Under the pieces are notes generated by a model. It ran no database searches. It worked only from the letters and a program-made list of their open reading frames with translations, and was not told the DNA's origin. From positions 5,884,628 through 5,948,627 of the forward strand of contig OZ037771.1 in NCBI GenBank assembly GCA_964035545.1: a DNA stretch of 64,000 nucleotides, read 5' to 3'. Of the stretch, positions 45,801 to 63,700 are shown piece after piece (the stretch's first letter is position 1; every line of letters starts with the position of its first letter). The stretch comes from Bugula neritina (Eukaryota; Bryozoa; Gymnolaemata; Cheilostomatida; Bugulidae). A program made the position numbers and the translations under genes.

Positions 45801-48800
45801 TAGCACTGCTCATTTTAAAAACAATATCATTTAAAAAGAAATAATTCGAGACTCTAAAATTGTACGTAGCTTTAAAAAGAGCAGCATTACGGTAATGTTC
45901 TTAAGCAGCTCAGATCTTTTTTCTTTAGTCAACAAAAATGCCGGACTTTCTACAATCTACAGTGTCAACTACAGTTTGATGGAAACATATATTTCTTAGC
46001 TTCTTTAGTATAAATATGGAGTTTTTACTCACCTATTCATATACAAGGTATCGGAAGTTGAGAATGTGTCTGTTAGTTTTTGTAACAATATAAGATATGT
46101 GGACTGGGAGATGACACTTCCAAAACCTGGATTGAAAAAATGAACATTATCTGGTATTATCTAATTGAGGTAATTACTCTCATACATATAATAATACCTT
46201 TCTATATCCTAAAACATTTAGATTTAAATTATGATTATGATGCTGAATAATTTTTCTATGAGGCTAAAATGACTTTGATTGCAGCGATAATGCAATTGTT
46301 TTAAATTGTTGGATGGCTGGTGAGACAATTAGAGTTGAAAAAAACTTTGGTAAACATAACTCAGGTTTAATATTCATGGTAGAAGTATGGTAGGGGTATT
46401 ATTTGTTTTAAAAAATTTTAAATGGTAATGGCTTTCAGTTTAGCTAATTTCAGAGCAGCATTTGCTTAGTCAATTTTTGTTATTACTTCCAAAGCTGTGT
46501 CAAATCTTCAGATTTTATTTACTTACCAAAAATGTAGGCCTCTACGTCGAAAGTAATATCACCATTAGCAGCTATTATGCAGCCCACCGACATCATTAAG
46601 ACACCTATAATCACGTATCTGCCAGGAAAACCCTTCTTTAGGATCAGAGATGCTAGCAGCATGGTCATGAGTGGACCATTTCTTTTCACTACACTAGAAA
46701 AATGCAACAATTCAGGTTAGCAAAGCTTTTGCCATTCATGACTAAAACTGCAAAACATTGACTACAGAAAAATATCTTTCTTTTACTTACTTATCTTGTT
46801 TCACAACATTTTTATATTTGGAAATGATTAATGAGATGATTTAGTTTAAACTTTAGACTGTAATATCACTATTATTTTGGCTAAGGCCATAAATATATCA
46901 ACTTCCACTTTTATTCGCTGGAAATTCCAAGGCAAACATTTTTATGTGGCTACCGTAATGTTGAAATAGTTATTTTGCTTCTCACCTATACATTGTGAGA
47001 TTCATCTGCCCCAGTGCAGCCAATGAAAGCACTCCATTTAATGAGTAAAAGAAACATGGTCCTAAAAATGCCTGTAAACTTTTCTTGCTGGTTGGGGATA
47101 ATTTGATGTATTTGAAGTAGTCTAGAGTGCGAACTGTAAACAAGAAAGAGGAGTGAGAGGGTGATAAAGGAGGACTTAACTATAACAGCTAGTTTTAACA
47201 ACTGGTTTGAACTTACGTGCTATAAAAGTCACAGCCATCTGTATTGTCATTATTGTCAATGGGTAATTGAATTTATATACATCTATCACTATTTTGTTGA
47301 GGAAGGCCATAGAAGTAGAGGTGATGCCATACAACAATGCTGAGCCTACGCTGGCTGCCATTAACGTCACTGTATTGGTGTACCTGCTGATACTACTGCA
47401 CATAGTGGACTGTGTCCTGGTACAGTTTACTCTGTTCTTAAATCTGCTGACACTTTCTCAGGGCTGCTGACTGTTCTGTCAGGTCTACTGACACTTTATC
47501 ACGGGATCCTTTTGTGAATGTGAAAATGTTGATTCTCTTGTCAACTGTTTGAATTTGGGAGGTTGAGGATTTGCCGCAAGTACTTTAGATCTACTATGTG
47601 AGAGGAGAGTCGGCTATCCCTGGACCACTTTGTTAGCTAAAATGCATTGAAATAATGATGAAAAAAGAGGCAAAAATAACACAGAACTAATGCATTGGGT
47701 TAGAATTTTGGTAGATGTGACCCACTACCATATTTACCAACATAACCCACCTAGTTTTAAGATGGAAACAGCACCTAGCTTAAGAAAAAAATCAGTGTTG
47801 AACTGTACTTAGATGCGTGATTTTGCATCCTACATACTGGTGCACCATTTCATCAAGTTGGTTTAGTATGGTCTGATTTTTGCAGGTCTAGAAAGGAACA
47901 GTGTTCGCCTGTACCTGGTGTTCTCAGTACTAATACTGATTGATAATGACAATATTAAATGAGGCAAAATATTATATATATAATAACTGGAACTATGCTA
48001 CTTAATTTAGTGTAACCATTTCCCAATTCTCTTGAAACATGTGGAAATATTTAAAAAAAGAATCATTAATGAGATTGACTTTCAAAAATATGTGAGCCTG
48101 AACTCATTATTTGACTGGCATAGCAAATGGCTGAAGTTTCCTTTAATGCTATTTAATCTCTACCAACCAAGACTTTTATTTACTTCTTGCCAACTCTCTC
48201 TCCCCAATGATGGGAGAGTTTTAAATAAAGCCCAGAATGAGATACCTCCCAAGTTTATGGAATCTTGCAACAACAATTTTATACACCAACTCTAACAAAA
48301 TAGTATTTCTTAACGAGAAGGTGTAGAAAATTCAATAATGAAAGTTTGTGGCTTGATATGAAACATAAGATTAGAACATTTGGTTACCCAGTTCTGCAAT
48401 GTTGGAGGAGGTTGGTTGTGATCTGTATAGCCCACAACGGCGTTTTATAAAGATAAGCCTCAACTTATTGATGTACAAATCAATTCAAGCAAAACATTTT
48501 GTCAAGCAGTTTCCCAACTTCCAGGTAAAAAGTTTTACCTAACTGCTCAAAAAAGTACCATTACATTCCTATAACATTATCATTGGATAAAATACTTCTG
48601 TAGAATGGTTAAGTTGATACTGGTTGGTGTGAAGTCTTTTAGGTATGCACTTGTATAGCTTACCTTGCCAGCATACAACCACCGGTTTTCCAGATTGTAA
48701 ACCTTTTGTAACTGGTTAAGGAGTATGCACAGAGTGGCTCTTTAGGTAGCCCTTATTAATCTTAAGTCGGTCCCAAGTTGATTTACATGAATGATAGGAG

Positions 48801-51800
48801 CATAGTATACTAGGCAATGTAAAATGTAAGTAAGGCAGTGTAAGTACTAAACTTTAGATTTACATCACAAAATCCTCAATAGTAAAAATCCAAGTTTTTT
48901 GTACTTCCTATTGGGCTGAACTGATTAGAACCTGTTAGGACATCCACATTGCAACGTAGGTACTAATATTACGCATCTAGAACTTTCCTTTAGTTATCAC
49001 AGCTTCCTATGCTTTACTTTGTATATAAAGTTTTCTCCTATCTACTTTAAGCTTGTTGTATATCTAAGTTGTTTTTTCCCATCTATCTTTTATTAGTATT
49101 GTGATAGCATACGCAGCTATTTGCTGTAAAGTTGTATATAAGCAAGGCAATATTTCTTTTATGTCAGAGTAATTTACTAGAGTGGTTTCCAGAAAAGTTG
49201 GTAGTAGTTAACAGCTGTGGTTCAGTGTTAATGCATTCATTGATTCAATCTTGAAATGAAAGGTTGAAGAGCACAACGGCACCTTTGTTTGATTCAGACA
49301 CTATAAAGTATAACCCTAAATTAGATTTCCTAAAATCCTCATTTTATTGTAATTATCTTTTGTCTCCAGTATAGTAACACTACCCATACGAGATCACCCC
49401 ATTTATCCCAGGAAGAAGTTTTATTTCTACCACTTACACGTGCGAGCTGCTTCACCCAAATGCCAAGCGTAGAAATAATTTAACATCCAGCAGATACACT
49501 ATTTGTAACATTAGCTAAAATGAATATCTCCGACTTCAGTATAAAAGCTGTCAGAGTAATTATCACTAGTAGCTTTCAATGGCTTATTTATATGTTAGTT
49601 CAACATCTTGTAAATCCATAGTTATTGTTACTTCATTATTAGTAACCAATGTAAACGCACAATATTATAACACTATTCAAATTTACTTGCTACATCGTAT
49701 ACTTAGGCACGCAGTTTTACTCACCGACCCCATACTAGTAACTAACCACACCACGCCATTAGATTAATAAAATATTACTACGGAGTACCATAGTTACCTT
49801 GTCGATCGCGATGGTCCACGTTGTAAATAATTATATCTTTTAATGATTCACTACTCAGTGTAACTGGATACTCAGTCAACTAGGCGTGTACTAGTGTATT
49901 ACTCAGTGCGTCACGCCTACTATTACTAGTTACGTTTTAATCCTACTAACCAATACGCAATCAATAGGCTTTTGACCGGGTACTGTCAAAACACCCGCGG
50001 CATTGCTAGCAGGGGCGGATCGCATTCATTTACTGAATATCGATTTATTTAAACGTGCCATTATTAAATATTACTCGCGGTACATTATGTAATGCTGCTT
50101 CTACGTTGGCACCAAAGCCTAGTCTTTTCACTACATACTCTAGTTGGTTGCCAAGGAAAGTTATGCACAATAATTAAGATTTGTTGTTAAAAAATAAGTT
50201 GAAATAGTTCTTAGATTTTTTCAATCACAGTAGAAGGTAGATCGAGTATAAAGGGACTAATTTTTCACTGTGTGTTGAGTAACATTCACGTAATTATACC
50301 GCTACTTGGTAATAACCCATCCCCTTGAAATCCATTGTCTGTATACACTCCCTACAATATAGAACTCCGCCAAGAAGCCACTGTAACCTTGCGGCCAGCC
50401 ACTTTACTGAGCCGTTGCCACAACTGAAGCGTGAGTGACCAGTAAACATTGGCTAAAATTGTAACACAAATCATGTCTGGTGAAGGTACAGTCTGCTAAA
50501 CAAACTAGGGTAATTCATTTGGAGTGAAAAGCTGTTTCCATTTCTCATTAAATAAGTGCGCAACTGACTAGTATTGCTAGAAGCAGCACGGAGTTGGGGG
50601 TGACTGAGAACAGTATAATATTTTATAAACTCCAAACCCCAAAATCGCTACACTCAGTGACTGCCCTCCTTCAAGTGATTTCCACAACTTCCGGTCTGCG
50701 CTTCTTATAGCTAACACCATGCTCCAGTAACGCGAATAACTTTGCTATCCAGTAACTAGAGGTTACAAATACATGCACGGTGCACCTGATTCAGCATGCT
50801 GCTACGTTCTGTTTGCAGTATGCCTGCGCTGACTATGAAAAGACTGCCTTAGTGCTGACTGAATTCCTCACTCCTGCTGCCGGGACACTTCATCACAAGT
50901 CATCAACCCAGCAGTTCAACCCGAAGACCCCAACAGACAGTCACGTGAGGGTCTATATACTACTTTCCATAATATCGTTGTTAAATTATAGGGTTTTCCT
51001 CTTTATGTAGAGTTGTCTCCTTTTTGTCTATTGAAAGTTATTACTCATGCATTCTCTCTCCCACTCACCCCAGCATCTCTTGCTCATACAAATTGATTTT
51101 CTACTTATTTGGAGTTACTTTACCCAAAAAAAATTGACAATGCGAACGTTAAGCATTCTGAAAGCTGTTTAACTTGATGGAAAGGGTATTTCTCACCGTA
51201 ACAGCTTTAGTCCTTTTCAGAAAACAAATTTCCTTAGTAGATATGAATGCTGTTACATAAAATACTTAAATTGAATCTAGCTGGTTAGAAGTAAGTCAAG
51301 AGGTAACTCTTTTTCTCAATACCTTTGTGAGGAGACAACTTTGAATTTAAGCCAGGGTAAAACAGAACATTTATTTTGTTTGACTGTGCTTGTGTCTATG
51401 TGTCAACCTTGTTACTGAAAAGTGTCATCATGTTTTAGATATTGAGTGCAATGCACTTGTTGCTGGGGAAGTCATACGAAGGAACTGGTAGCTATGATCT
51501 CTCAACTGAGCAGTTTCGTCAAGCTCTGGTATATGATGTCTATTGTCATGAGGCCTTTGATAAGATTATAGGCCATCACCTTCTTACTGCTTCACAGGGT
51601 AGCTGCCTTCTCACATTGTATTCTAGCTGATTGTTAGTGTTTAGTTTGAATCATGTAAGAGTGGAGGTATTTACTAATATGCTGTAGTAACATTTACTCC
51701 TAGTCACAGCTCTGTACATATTGTAGCAAGGATTGTAAATACATATCATTTATACAGTAATATATTACATGTTGTGTATTACTAGATATATTACTAATTG

Positions 51801-54800
51801 AAGCAGGGCTTTTAAATACAAATTATATGTAATATGTTATTATTTATATATTGTGTAATATATATTGTATATTATATATTATTGCCAAAATGAGTTGTTG
51901 CTATATAGCTATCGAGGCTTATTTTTAGAATTTATTCAAAGTTAACCTGACAATTCTCAGTTGTAAATTAAACGTTTTGATTTGCTTCTGGAAATTTTTT
52001 GAAGTTAAAATTTTGACCCAAGTAAATATTTCCAAGCAGTTAAAAAGAGAAATTTAACAGTTTGCTGTAGTATAATGATACTGACACCTGGAGTATCAAG
52101 TTCTACTCTGCTATATGAACATGGTTTAGTTTGATTTAGATAATAAATTGAAGTAAACTATTTGACTATGGCTTGGCATCTGTGTTGAGCAGTGTTGATT
52201 GTGCTAGTTCCCAGTTTGACCTAATGGGACAGGCATGAACTGTCAGTGGAATATCCAGTGCTGGTAATTGTGGAGTGAATATATTTTAGAGCAAGAACTC
52301 TTGGACCAACTACCATTTGAAGAACAATGTGCAGGGGAAGACAATTGCAAAACAGTTTCTACCCTCTACAGGATGCAAATCAAAAAGGTGCTTCATTGTA
52401 TATATCTGTTACTTACTTACTATGATAATGGTGCTGGATTTATGAACCTAATTTTGAAGACTATTCTGACAAAAGCAAGAAAAAACAAAAATAACTCAAC
52501 TGAGCTGAAATATGTTGCCAATGCTCTACTTTTTGTTTCCGCGAATGGCATAATTCATTTTGATATCGCAGATGAAAATTTCAAGCTTTGTGTAGCTTTC
52601 TTATAAAATTGTGTTCAAAAATGGTTTTCTAATAGAATTTTTAGTAAACATGCTATTTTCATCATTTCCAAGTTTAATCAGTTAGTTTTACCCATTACTC
52701 AATGACTTAAGAATTGAGAGTAATAGAATAATTAATAGTACAGTCATCTATACTGTACTTCCTTACTGCTAAGTAGAATACACCATCCTGTACAGACGTG
52801 AGCTTGATTCAAGTTGCATGTATAATTGTAGCCGTGGTGTCTCATATAATGCAGTTGTTTATGTAGTAACCAAGTTGCATATAGGCATGGTCTCTATATT
52901 GTTTATCTAGTATGCTGGGCACGAGGTCTTATCTATACCGTCTGAAATGTGTGCTCTGGAGGAGAACCTGGATGTGATAGTCAGTCTTGCTGAGAGGTTC
53001 TACTGTAACTGCTACTTCAGGGATGCCTATAAAATCACTTCAAAGTAAATTACTTTTTATCTAGCTGTGTTGTTTCAGCACTATTCCTACCAGTATATTA
53101 TTATTATTTGTACAATGCACAGGTTAGCAGTTCTTGTAAAATACTGCTAAGAATTTGTTTGAATTTCACAGTTTCACACTTCAACCCAATTTTTTGAACG
53201 ATATTTGAGCATAGCATGGGTTTTAGAAATAAGTGCAGTAGTGGAGAAATAGAGAAACCCTCGTGTTCTAGATTAGAAATATAGTAAAATAAGTTGTTTT
53301 CTAGAGAAAGTGTAAACACCGCCCCAAACTAAAATTTGTTATTAACTAATTGAAGAACTTAAGCTATGGAAATTTCTCCTCTACTGCATCTAAATGGAGG
53401 TACACTTCACACTATTACTACTCATAAGATATGTTACCAGTTTATTATCTGACACAATAAAGGGTTAAAAATAATGTTTTAAAGTAACAAAGTCTTCGCC
53501 ATATTCCAGGGTGCTGAATAAGGAGCCATTTCATCTCAAGTGTCTGCCTCTACACATTGTACTTCTGGTTGAGCTGAGGAAACCTCGAGGTTAGTCAACA
53601 TACTTCTAGTATGTTTTTATTATTCACCAATATGCTTGTCAGGAGTGCCTGTTTGTTGTCAGAGTGGGGGACTTGAGGGAACGCCCCTCTGGTTAGCTTT
53701 GAGTTCCATAAGCACTTATATGTTGGAGTTGCCCCAAGACGCTCGGTGTATATTGTTAAACTCGCACAGTCATGACAAATATTCTTACTGCTGTGTCTGT
53801 GTATGTTTTAGATCTGTTCTACTTGGCACATCGTCTGGTTGATACATACCCAACTAATGCAGTAAGTATATAACTAATATAGTAAGTGTATAACTGATAT
53901 AGTAAGTATATAACTAATAGGCTAAGTATATAACTAATATAGTAAGCATATAACTAATAGGCTAAGTATACAACTGATATAGTAAGTATATAACTAATGA
54001 TATAGTAAGTATGTAGCTAGTACAGTAAGTGTACAACTAATATAGTAAGTATATTGTAAACTAGTTTATCTTTTTGCTGCCGCTCTTGGTTGTCACATTC
54101 TCTCCTTTGCACAGATTTCCTGGTTTGCCGTGGCGTGCTACTACCATCTCATACACAACAACGAGCTAGCCAGACAGTATTTCAGTAAAGCAACCAGTCT
54201 AGACGGGCTGTTTGGACCCGCCTGGCTTGTCTTCGGACACTCCTTCGCAGCTGAGAGTGAGCACGATCAGGCCATGGCCGCATATTTCAGAGCTTCTCAA
54301 CTCATGAAAGGGTTTGTTTTGCGGCAATTAGCTGATATCTAGCTGAATAATCAAACACTTGGTTGATAGAACTTGTTTGTACTGATTAGCTTATTCATTG
54401 TAAGTATATTATTCAGATTTGCTCTGAGTTTTTGTACTCGAATAGACTCTGGCAAGTGAAATAGTTGCTGAATATTGAAATAAAAACTTAAAAGTATTGA
54501 GGTTGTGTTACAGTGGTTGCCAGGTATAGAAGCATATGTTTCCAGAGTAGAAATGAAAGAGTAAAAAAGAGAGAAAGAGGGAGGGAGTAGTAAATTACAC
54601 TGAATTTATAATTAGACAACCCAATAGCTTTAGCGACATCTTAAAAAAACTCATGAGAGGTTTATAGTCACCATCTCTGTGAAACCCCCAGATGGAAAGG
54701 CTTTTTTATTCGGGCTAAGAACTTGTTTTCTGTTGTGGCAAAAGAGTAATTATGACTGGATGTTCTTCCTAACATCACTGGTGGCCTATCACCATAGCAT

Positions 54801-57111
54801 TGTCAGCACTGTATTTCTATCTCTAGCTGTCACTTGCCCTTTCTCTATATTGGGTTGGAGTATGGTCTCACCTCCACCACCAAACTGGCAGAGAAGTTCT
54901 TCATGCAAGCTCAAGCTATTGCTCCAGACGATCCGTTTGTTATTCATGAAATAGGAGTGATTGACTATCAGAACGGCAGGTGAACCAAATACAGTTTGCA
55001 TTGATCTCTTGTCATAAAACTCTGATATATACTCTGTGTTATATATACTGTGTTATATATACTGTGCTATATATACTGTTTTTACATACCGTGTTTTATA
55101 TACTGTCTCTTATACACTATTTTTCAGGTACAAAGATTGTGAGGCGAAGATGAAACAGGCCCTCTCTATTATTGATTCGTTAGATTTGAAGAAACTCTCC
55201 CATCTCTGGGAGCCTTTACTCAACAATATGGCCCACACCTGCCGTAAGCTCAGGTCAGTTCCACCTGCTGCCACATGTCTGTAACATTGTGACGTGTCAT
55301 TTCAGTTCCACCTGCCGCCACATGTCTGTAACATTGTGATATGTCACTTTAATTCATAGTTTTGTCATTCAAACCATTCTAAAGCCATACATATAAAGGT
55401 TTATATAGTAAAAAAGTGTTGGAATTCAATTTAGTAATGAGATGCAGTGTAGGAGTCGTTCTACTATTAAATAGTGTTGATGCTTCTTTAGTTATGTAGC
55501 TCCGATGTAGCCATGCTCTCGTTGTTGGCTGTAAATACATTATTATAGTCATTTTTGCTTCCATTTGTTTTCTACATCGAAAAGTGTGATAAATAAAATG
55601 TTAATTTGCTGTATTTTTTACTTTTAACTATACAGTTTATACAAAGCTTAAAATGCTATCTCAATGAAATGTTTCAGGACACTAAAAATGTCCAACAATC
55701 TGAAACTCTGTTTATTATTTCCAGTAAAGCTATTCAAGAACAAGGAATCGTCAGTGATAAAGCTGTTTAAAAGAAGTTTCAAAATGCCATGTAGTTTCAT
55801 GAATGTACATCGCTCATCGTTGTGAAAATATGTTATAATAAATTTTCTAAATTGTATTCTTTAGAAAATATGAGGAAGCAATTTCCTACCACAGGAAGGC
55901 CCTAATATTAAAGAGTAAGAATGCTAGCACCCTCTCAGGTATAGGGTACAACTACATGTTGATGTATGACTTTGAGAGAGCTGTCGAGTATTTCCACAAG
56001 TCGCTGTCCATTAGGAAGAACGACTCCTTCGCTATGGACATGATTAAGATTGCTATGGATGAGCTTGTAAATGACCTCAACTTCAATGTCAAAGGTTAAT
56101 TTAACTTAAAGATTTTTAGTGTTCACAAGTGGTTGTCATGGGCTTACTTTTAATGCAACCTGCATTATTTTGCATTGGCTATCTTTATAAATAGTATGTA
56201 TCCTTTTCAACAGCTCTAATTTTTCTGTAGTTTAGTGTTTTTTTTCAAGTGTGAGTTGTTTGTCGGCCGAGATGTGTGCAAAGTTGTAAAAATTATTGAA
56301 TAGTTAGATGTTTGTCACAAGTCAGCTGATTCGCTAAGCAATCTGGAAATGACACATCACAGTTTGTAAATGTGTCTTTTTCTTTTTATATACTAAGTGC
56401 ACCAACTTCCCCCAACAAGAAATTATCAGTGTTGAAAACGTTCATCACAATTCTATTGTGTTTATCTGATGGTTACACGCCTAATTCGTTAGCTAAATTA
56501 TAGTTTAAAGAGATCAACTTTCAAACAACTCTAATCCTACCCACAAAACATCGTCTAAAAAGTGAAAGTTTTAGTTTAAAAATTTGATAAAACTCTAAAT
56601 GATGAATGTTTTTTTAGTTATGGGAAATTTTTTAAAAATTAACGAAAGTTGAAAAAAATTGAATCTATTCTGTAGTTGAATTCGTCTAGCCATTACTAGC
56701 AACATTCATACCGGCCATTAATTTGCCTAACTTCTGTCTTGATAATTGTTATTATATCAATTGTATTTTTGAATTGGTCATTGCCATTTACATTCTACAC
56801 TCGCCACATGTTCTCACAGCTTACACACTGTTCATGTATTACACTTCTTTCTACCAGTGTAGTTATTTACATGTCTGTATTGCGCAAAAGTAATCATGTT
56901 CTATGTGTTTTCATCTGCAGTAATTGACAGCTACGAACCTCTCCAGATTGAAAGAAAACTTAACTTGACTCAGCTGAGACAAGACGCTACAGCCAGGGAT
57001 GAAAGTTTGCCCAATACCCCTCAACATGCTCCCCGTGAACCTACACCTCAATTTGTTTCTGGCGATCAGAGTGGTATGAGTATTGAAATGGAAATGTCTT
57101 TAGATGACTAG
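39801..57111 (+). CDS. CDC16: CDC16/APC6, TPR subunit of the anaphase-promoting complex, 15 exons
   Basis: Exons: 39801-39869, 40479-40533, 41268-41365, 41593-41631, 50819-50944, 51439-51598, 52290-52387, 52911-53044, 53510-53589, 53812-53861, 54115-54311, 54827-54979, 55128-55253, 55865-56094, 56921-57111. Phases agree at every junction; the product is 601 residues, close to human CDC16 (620). Diagnostic stretches are LDVIVSLAERFY, DLFYLAHRLVDTYPTN, GPAWLVFGHSFAAESEHDQA, AAYFRASQLMKG, IAPDDPFVIHEIGV and WEPLLNNMAHTCRKL. These are the TPR helices that form the APC/C arc scaffold, which ubiquitinates cyclin B and securin. The C-terminus is Met/Glu/Asp-rich (IEMEMSLDD), like the human tail. Intron 4 is 9.2 kb and hosts an antisense SLC35D gene; the exon 4-5 join is supported by family alignment across it (ANCY|YACADYEKTAL). 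Introns 10 and 13 carry tandem repeats at their donors. Confidence 0.96.
40940..41180. repeat. AT-rich repeat, TATAATGTAATG words
   Basis: Irregular tandem array of 8-12 bp units such as TATAATGTAA in CDC16 intron 2, ending about 90 bases before the exon 3 acceptor. Confidence 0.65.
43245..43250 (-). terminator. Candidate polyadenylation signal for the SLC35D gene
   Basis: TTTATT on the + strand is AATAAA on the - strand, about 445 bases past the proposed stop at 43696. Other hexamers nearby mean this is only a candidate. Confidence 0.3.
43696..47403 (-). CDS. SLC35D: SLC35D-type nucleotide-sugar transporter, nested in CDC16 intron 4
   Basis: Exons 47403-47217, 47133-46986, 46693-46527, 46126-46033, 45624-45463, 44633-44456 and 43845-43696 join in phase to 299 residues. 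The start ATG at 47403 has an upstream in-frame stop and no earlier ATG. The fold is the multi-helix drug/metabolite-transporter type. Matches to SLC35D1/2/3 include SVVKRNGPLMTM, LILKKGFPGRYV, CIIAANGDITFDVEAYIFG and NNSALTTSVVGTLKSV, the last near the C-terminal substrate region. The family exchanges UDP-glucuronate, UDP-GalNAc or related nucleotide sugars for UMP/GMP in ER or Golgi membranes; the substrate here cannot be told. The seventh exon encodes a hydrophilic 49-residue tail. If the donor at 44455 is skipped, the frame instead runs 23 codons further and stops at 44384. It lies wholly inside a CDC16 intron on the opposite strand. Confidence 0.92.
53851..54055 (+). repeat. 20-bp minisatellite anchored on the CDC16 exon 10 donor
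   Basis: About ten units of AACTAATATAGTAAGTATAT (some 20-23 bp). The first unit is the exon end plus donor (CAACTAATGCA|GTAAGTATAT), so ten exon bases belong to the array. Most intronic units keep AGTAAGT, a strong donor-like word. Confidence 0.93.
54640..54793 (-). repeat. tRNA-derived SINE, copy 3, 5'-truncated, inverted
   Basis: Read on the - strand it carries the shared body: GGCCACCAGTGATGTTAGGA, AACATCCAGT, TTTCCATCTGGGGGTTTCAC and GATGGTGACTATAAACCT. The tRNA head is missing. It occupies CDC16 intron 11 and its broken end lies about 30 bases before the exon 12 acceptor. Confidence 0.7.
55022..55112 (+). repeat. Short tandem repeat TGTGTTATATATACTG
   Basis: About five decaying units of 15-18 bp based on GTGTTATATATACT in CDC16 intron 12, ending just before the exon 13 acceptor. 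Confidence 0.7.
55255..55348 (+). repeat. 47-bp tandem duplication abutting the CDC16 exon 13 donor
   Basis: Two units, 55255-55301 and 55302-55348, share TCAGTTCCACCTG and CCACATGTCTGTAACATTGT with a few differences. The first unit starts directly at the donor (AG|GTCAGTT). Confidence 0.85.
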
Positions 57112-57468
57112 TAGAAACTATAAAACCCATTCTATGATAGAACAATTCTGTTTGAAATTATTGCCTTTTATTTTAAACAGTTGAATTCCAATTTTAAATT
57201 ATTGAAGTAAATTAGAATATTGAATGCAGTATAGATTTTTGCTTTTTGTTCAAGTCAACTAAATTAATCTATTGAAAGATTGAGTTATCCAATAGTTTTT
57301 ACTAGGGTGCCTATCTTGTCAGTCATTCTGAGATGTGCTCTGCTTGCTTGGACTGAGAAACAATATGAATGCTGTTCAAAGATTTAGAATAGCAATTACT
57401 GTGTGTATATATACATACATATGTCTGAAAATTATTGATTTTAATAATCTCATTATCTTTTTTATATA

Positions 57469-57474
57469 AATAAA
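57469..57474 (+). terminator. Polyadenylation signal of CDC16
   Basis: AATAAA about 360 bases past the CDC16 stop. It is a consistent end for a short 3' UTR, in the gap before the convergent ABCC5 gene. Confidence 0.6.
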
Positions 57475-58648
57475 CATGGTGTATTTATTAGCCTTTTTCA
57501 ATACTGCATTTCAAACTTTAATTTTGTAGTTTCAGTTTTCATATGTGTTGTGTACAAAAATGTTCAAGCATCACCAACGGCTTAAAACAGACTGGCTGTT
57601 GTAAGCAGATAGCTTCAACAGGAGTTTTGAGGTGACACTGATGATCTGGCAGTAATCTAAGTGCACATGGAAGCACTTGTTATGCCCAGCTGTTTCTTTA
57701 GGCTTCCTTGTTAGTAGAGGAGAAGCAGTTTTCCTATTACGCACGAAGTCATGGGTTTAAGCTCGATTAAAGGCCATTGGTGATGTTAGGAAGAGCATTC
57801 AGTCACATTCTCCTGTCCCCCCCCCCCCCCCCCCCCATATGAATATAAGCCGGTTTAACAAAACCCCCTTCCATCAGGGGTTTTCTCACAAGGATGACTA
57901 TAAACTTTTGTGAGTTTTTTGTTGTTAGTAGAGGAGAAAAAACTAGCCAAAGTGCCTGAACAATTATATTTAACCAATCATTTGACATAATCAAACACAA
58001 AATAACCAATACTGTTGCAAATAAGAATGAACTAACAACTGTTCTATAAGAAACTATATGCAAAATATATGAAGTAACTATGCATGCCTACAGCTACAAT
58101 AAACTCTGTGACTAGCATCAAGATGTGAAGTCTTCAGGGCTTGCCATGATACTAACAAACAAAAATAATATATCTATATGCCAACAACAGTGTTACATGA
58201 TTCAACATGACCTAAGTATTTTCGATACCCATAAACGGACATACGTGTAAGTAGAATGATGTGTAAAAATGATTACAGGGGAAAAATGCCAATGCAAATA
58301 TGGCAGTAAAAGAAATAACAAGTCGAGAAGAAATGCAGCAAAAGGTTAAAATCTACTGAAAGAACTATTGTATTATCAGCAACCTGCATAAATCATCACT
58401 GTCTTGAAGCATGTGTGGTTTACTGCTGCCATAAATATAAAAACTAACCTTCACGTGTCATTTAGAGAGTGACAGATGAGTAATATGTAGGCCTAAGTAT
58501 TGATGCAAAATAAGTACGAGTTTTAAGTAAAAGTAACGCCAAAAAATGTGTCTTGATTTTTCAGCAAATGGGTAAAAAAATACATGGGCGAGTAGATATA
58601 TTAATCAAGTGATATTATAAGCCTTTGAGAATAAGCAAGCTGGCGTAT
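57475..58648. other. Region between convergent CDC16 and ABCC5-type genes
   Basis: No exon seen. It holds a SINE with a 20-base C tract at 57716-57918 and should hold the 3' UTR of the ABCC5-type gene. No clear AATAAA for that gene was found on the - strand. Confidence 0.55.
57716..57918 (+). repeat. tRNA-derived SINE, copy 4, with poly-C tract
   Basis: Decayed head (CATGGGTTTAAGCTCGA at the B box), then AAAGGCCATTGGTGATGTTA, GGAAGAGCATTCAGT and a run of 20 C (57817-57836), then TTCCATCAGGGGTTTTCTCA and GACTATAAACTTTTGTGAG. It matches copies 1 to 3 in order. Confidence 0.75.
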
Positions 58649-63637
<4,989 letters not shown>

Positions 63638-63638
<1 letters not shown>

Positions 63639-63700
63639 CTGCGTACCAATACTCGTACATTTACCTGCACACCAATACTTTAACTCATTTATCTGCACGC
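63638..63700. repeat. 26-28 bp repeat at an ABCC5 acceptor
   Basis: On the - strand the motif TATTGGTGTGCAG or TATTGGTACGCAG followed by GTAAA recurs with a 26-base step, with a third partial copy further upstream. Each copy ends in CAG, so the acceptor is repeated. The copy at 63638 is the one that opens the exon; the one at 63664 would put an in-frame TAA before the coding sequence. Confidence 0.7.

Noticed and set aside
48032-48295. 87-codon + strand frame inside CDC16 intron 4
   Set aside because: Does not join in phase to CDC16 exons 4 or 5, and shows no family resemblance.
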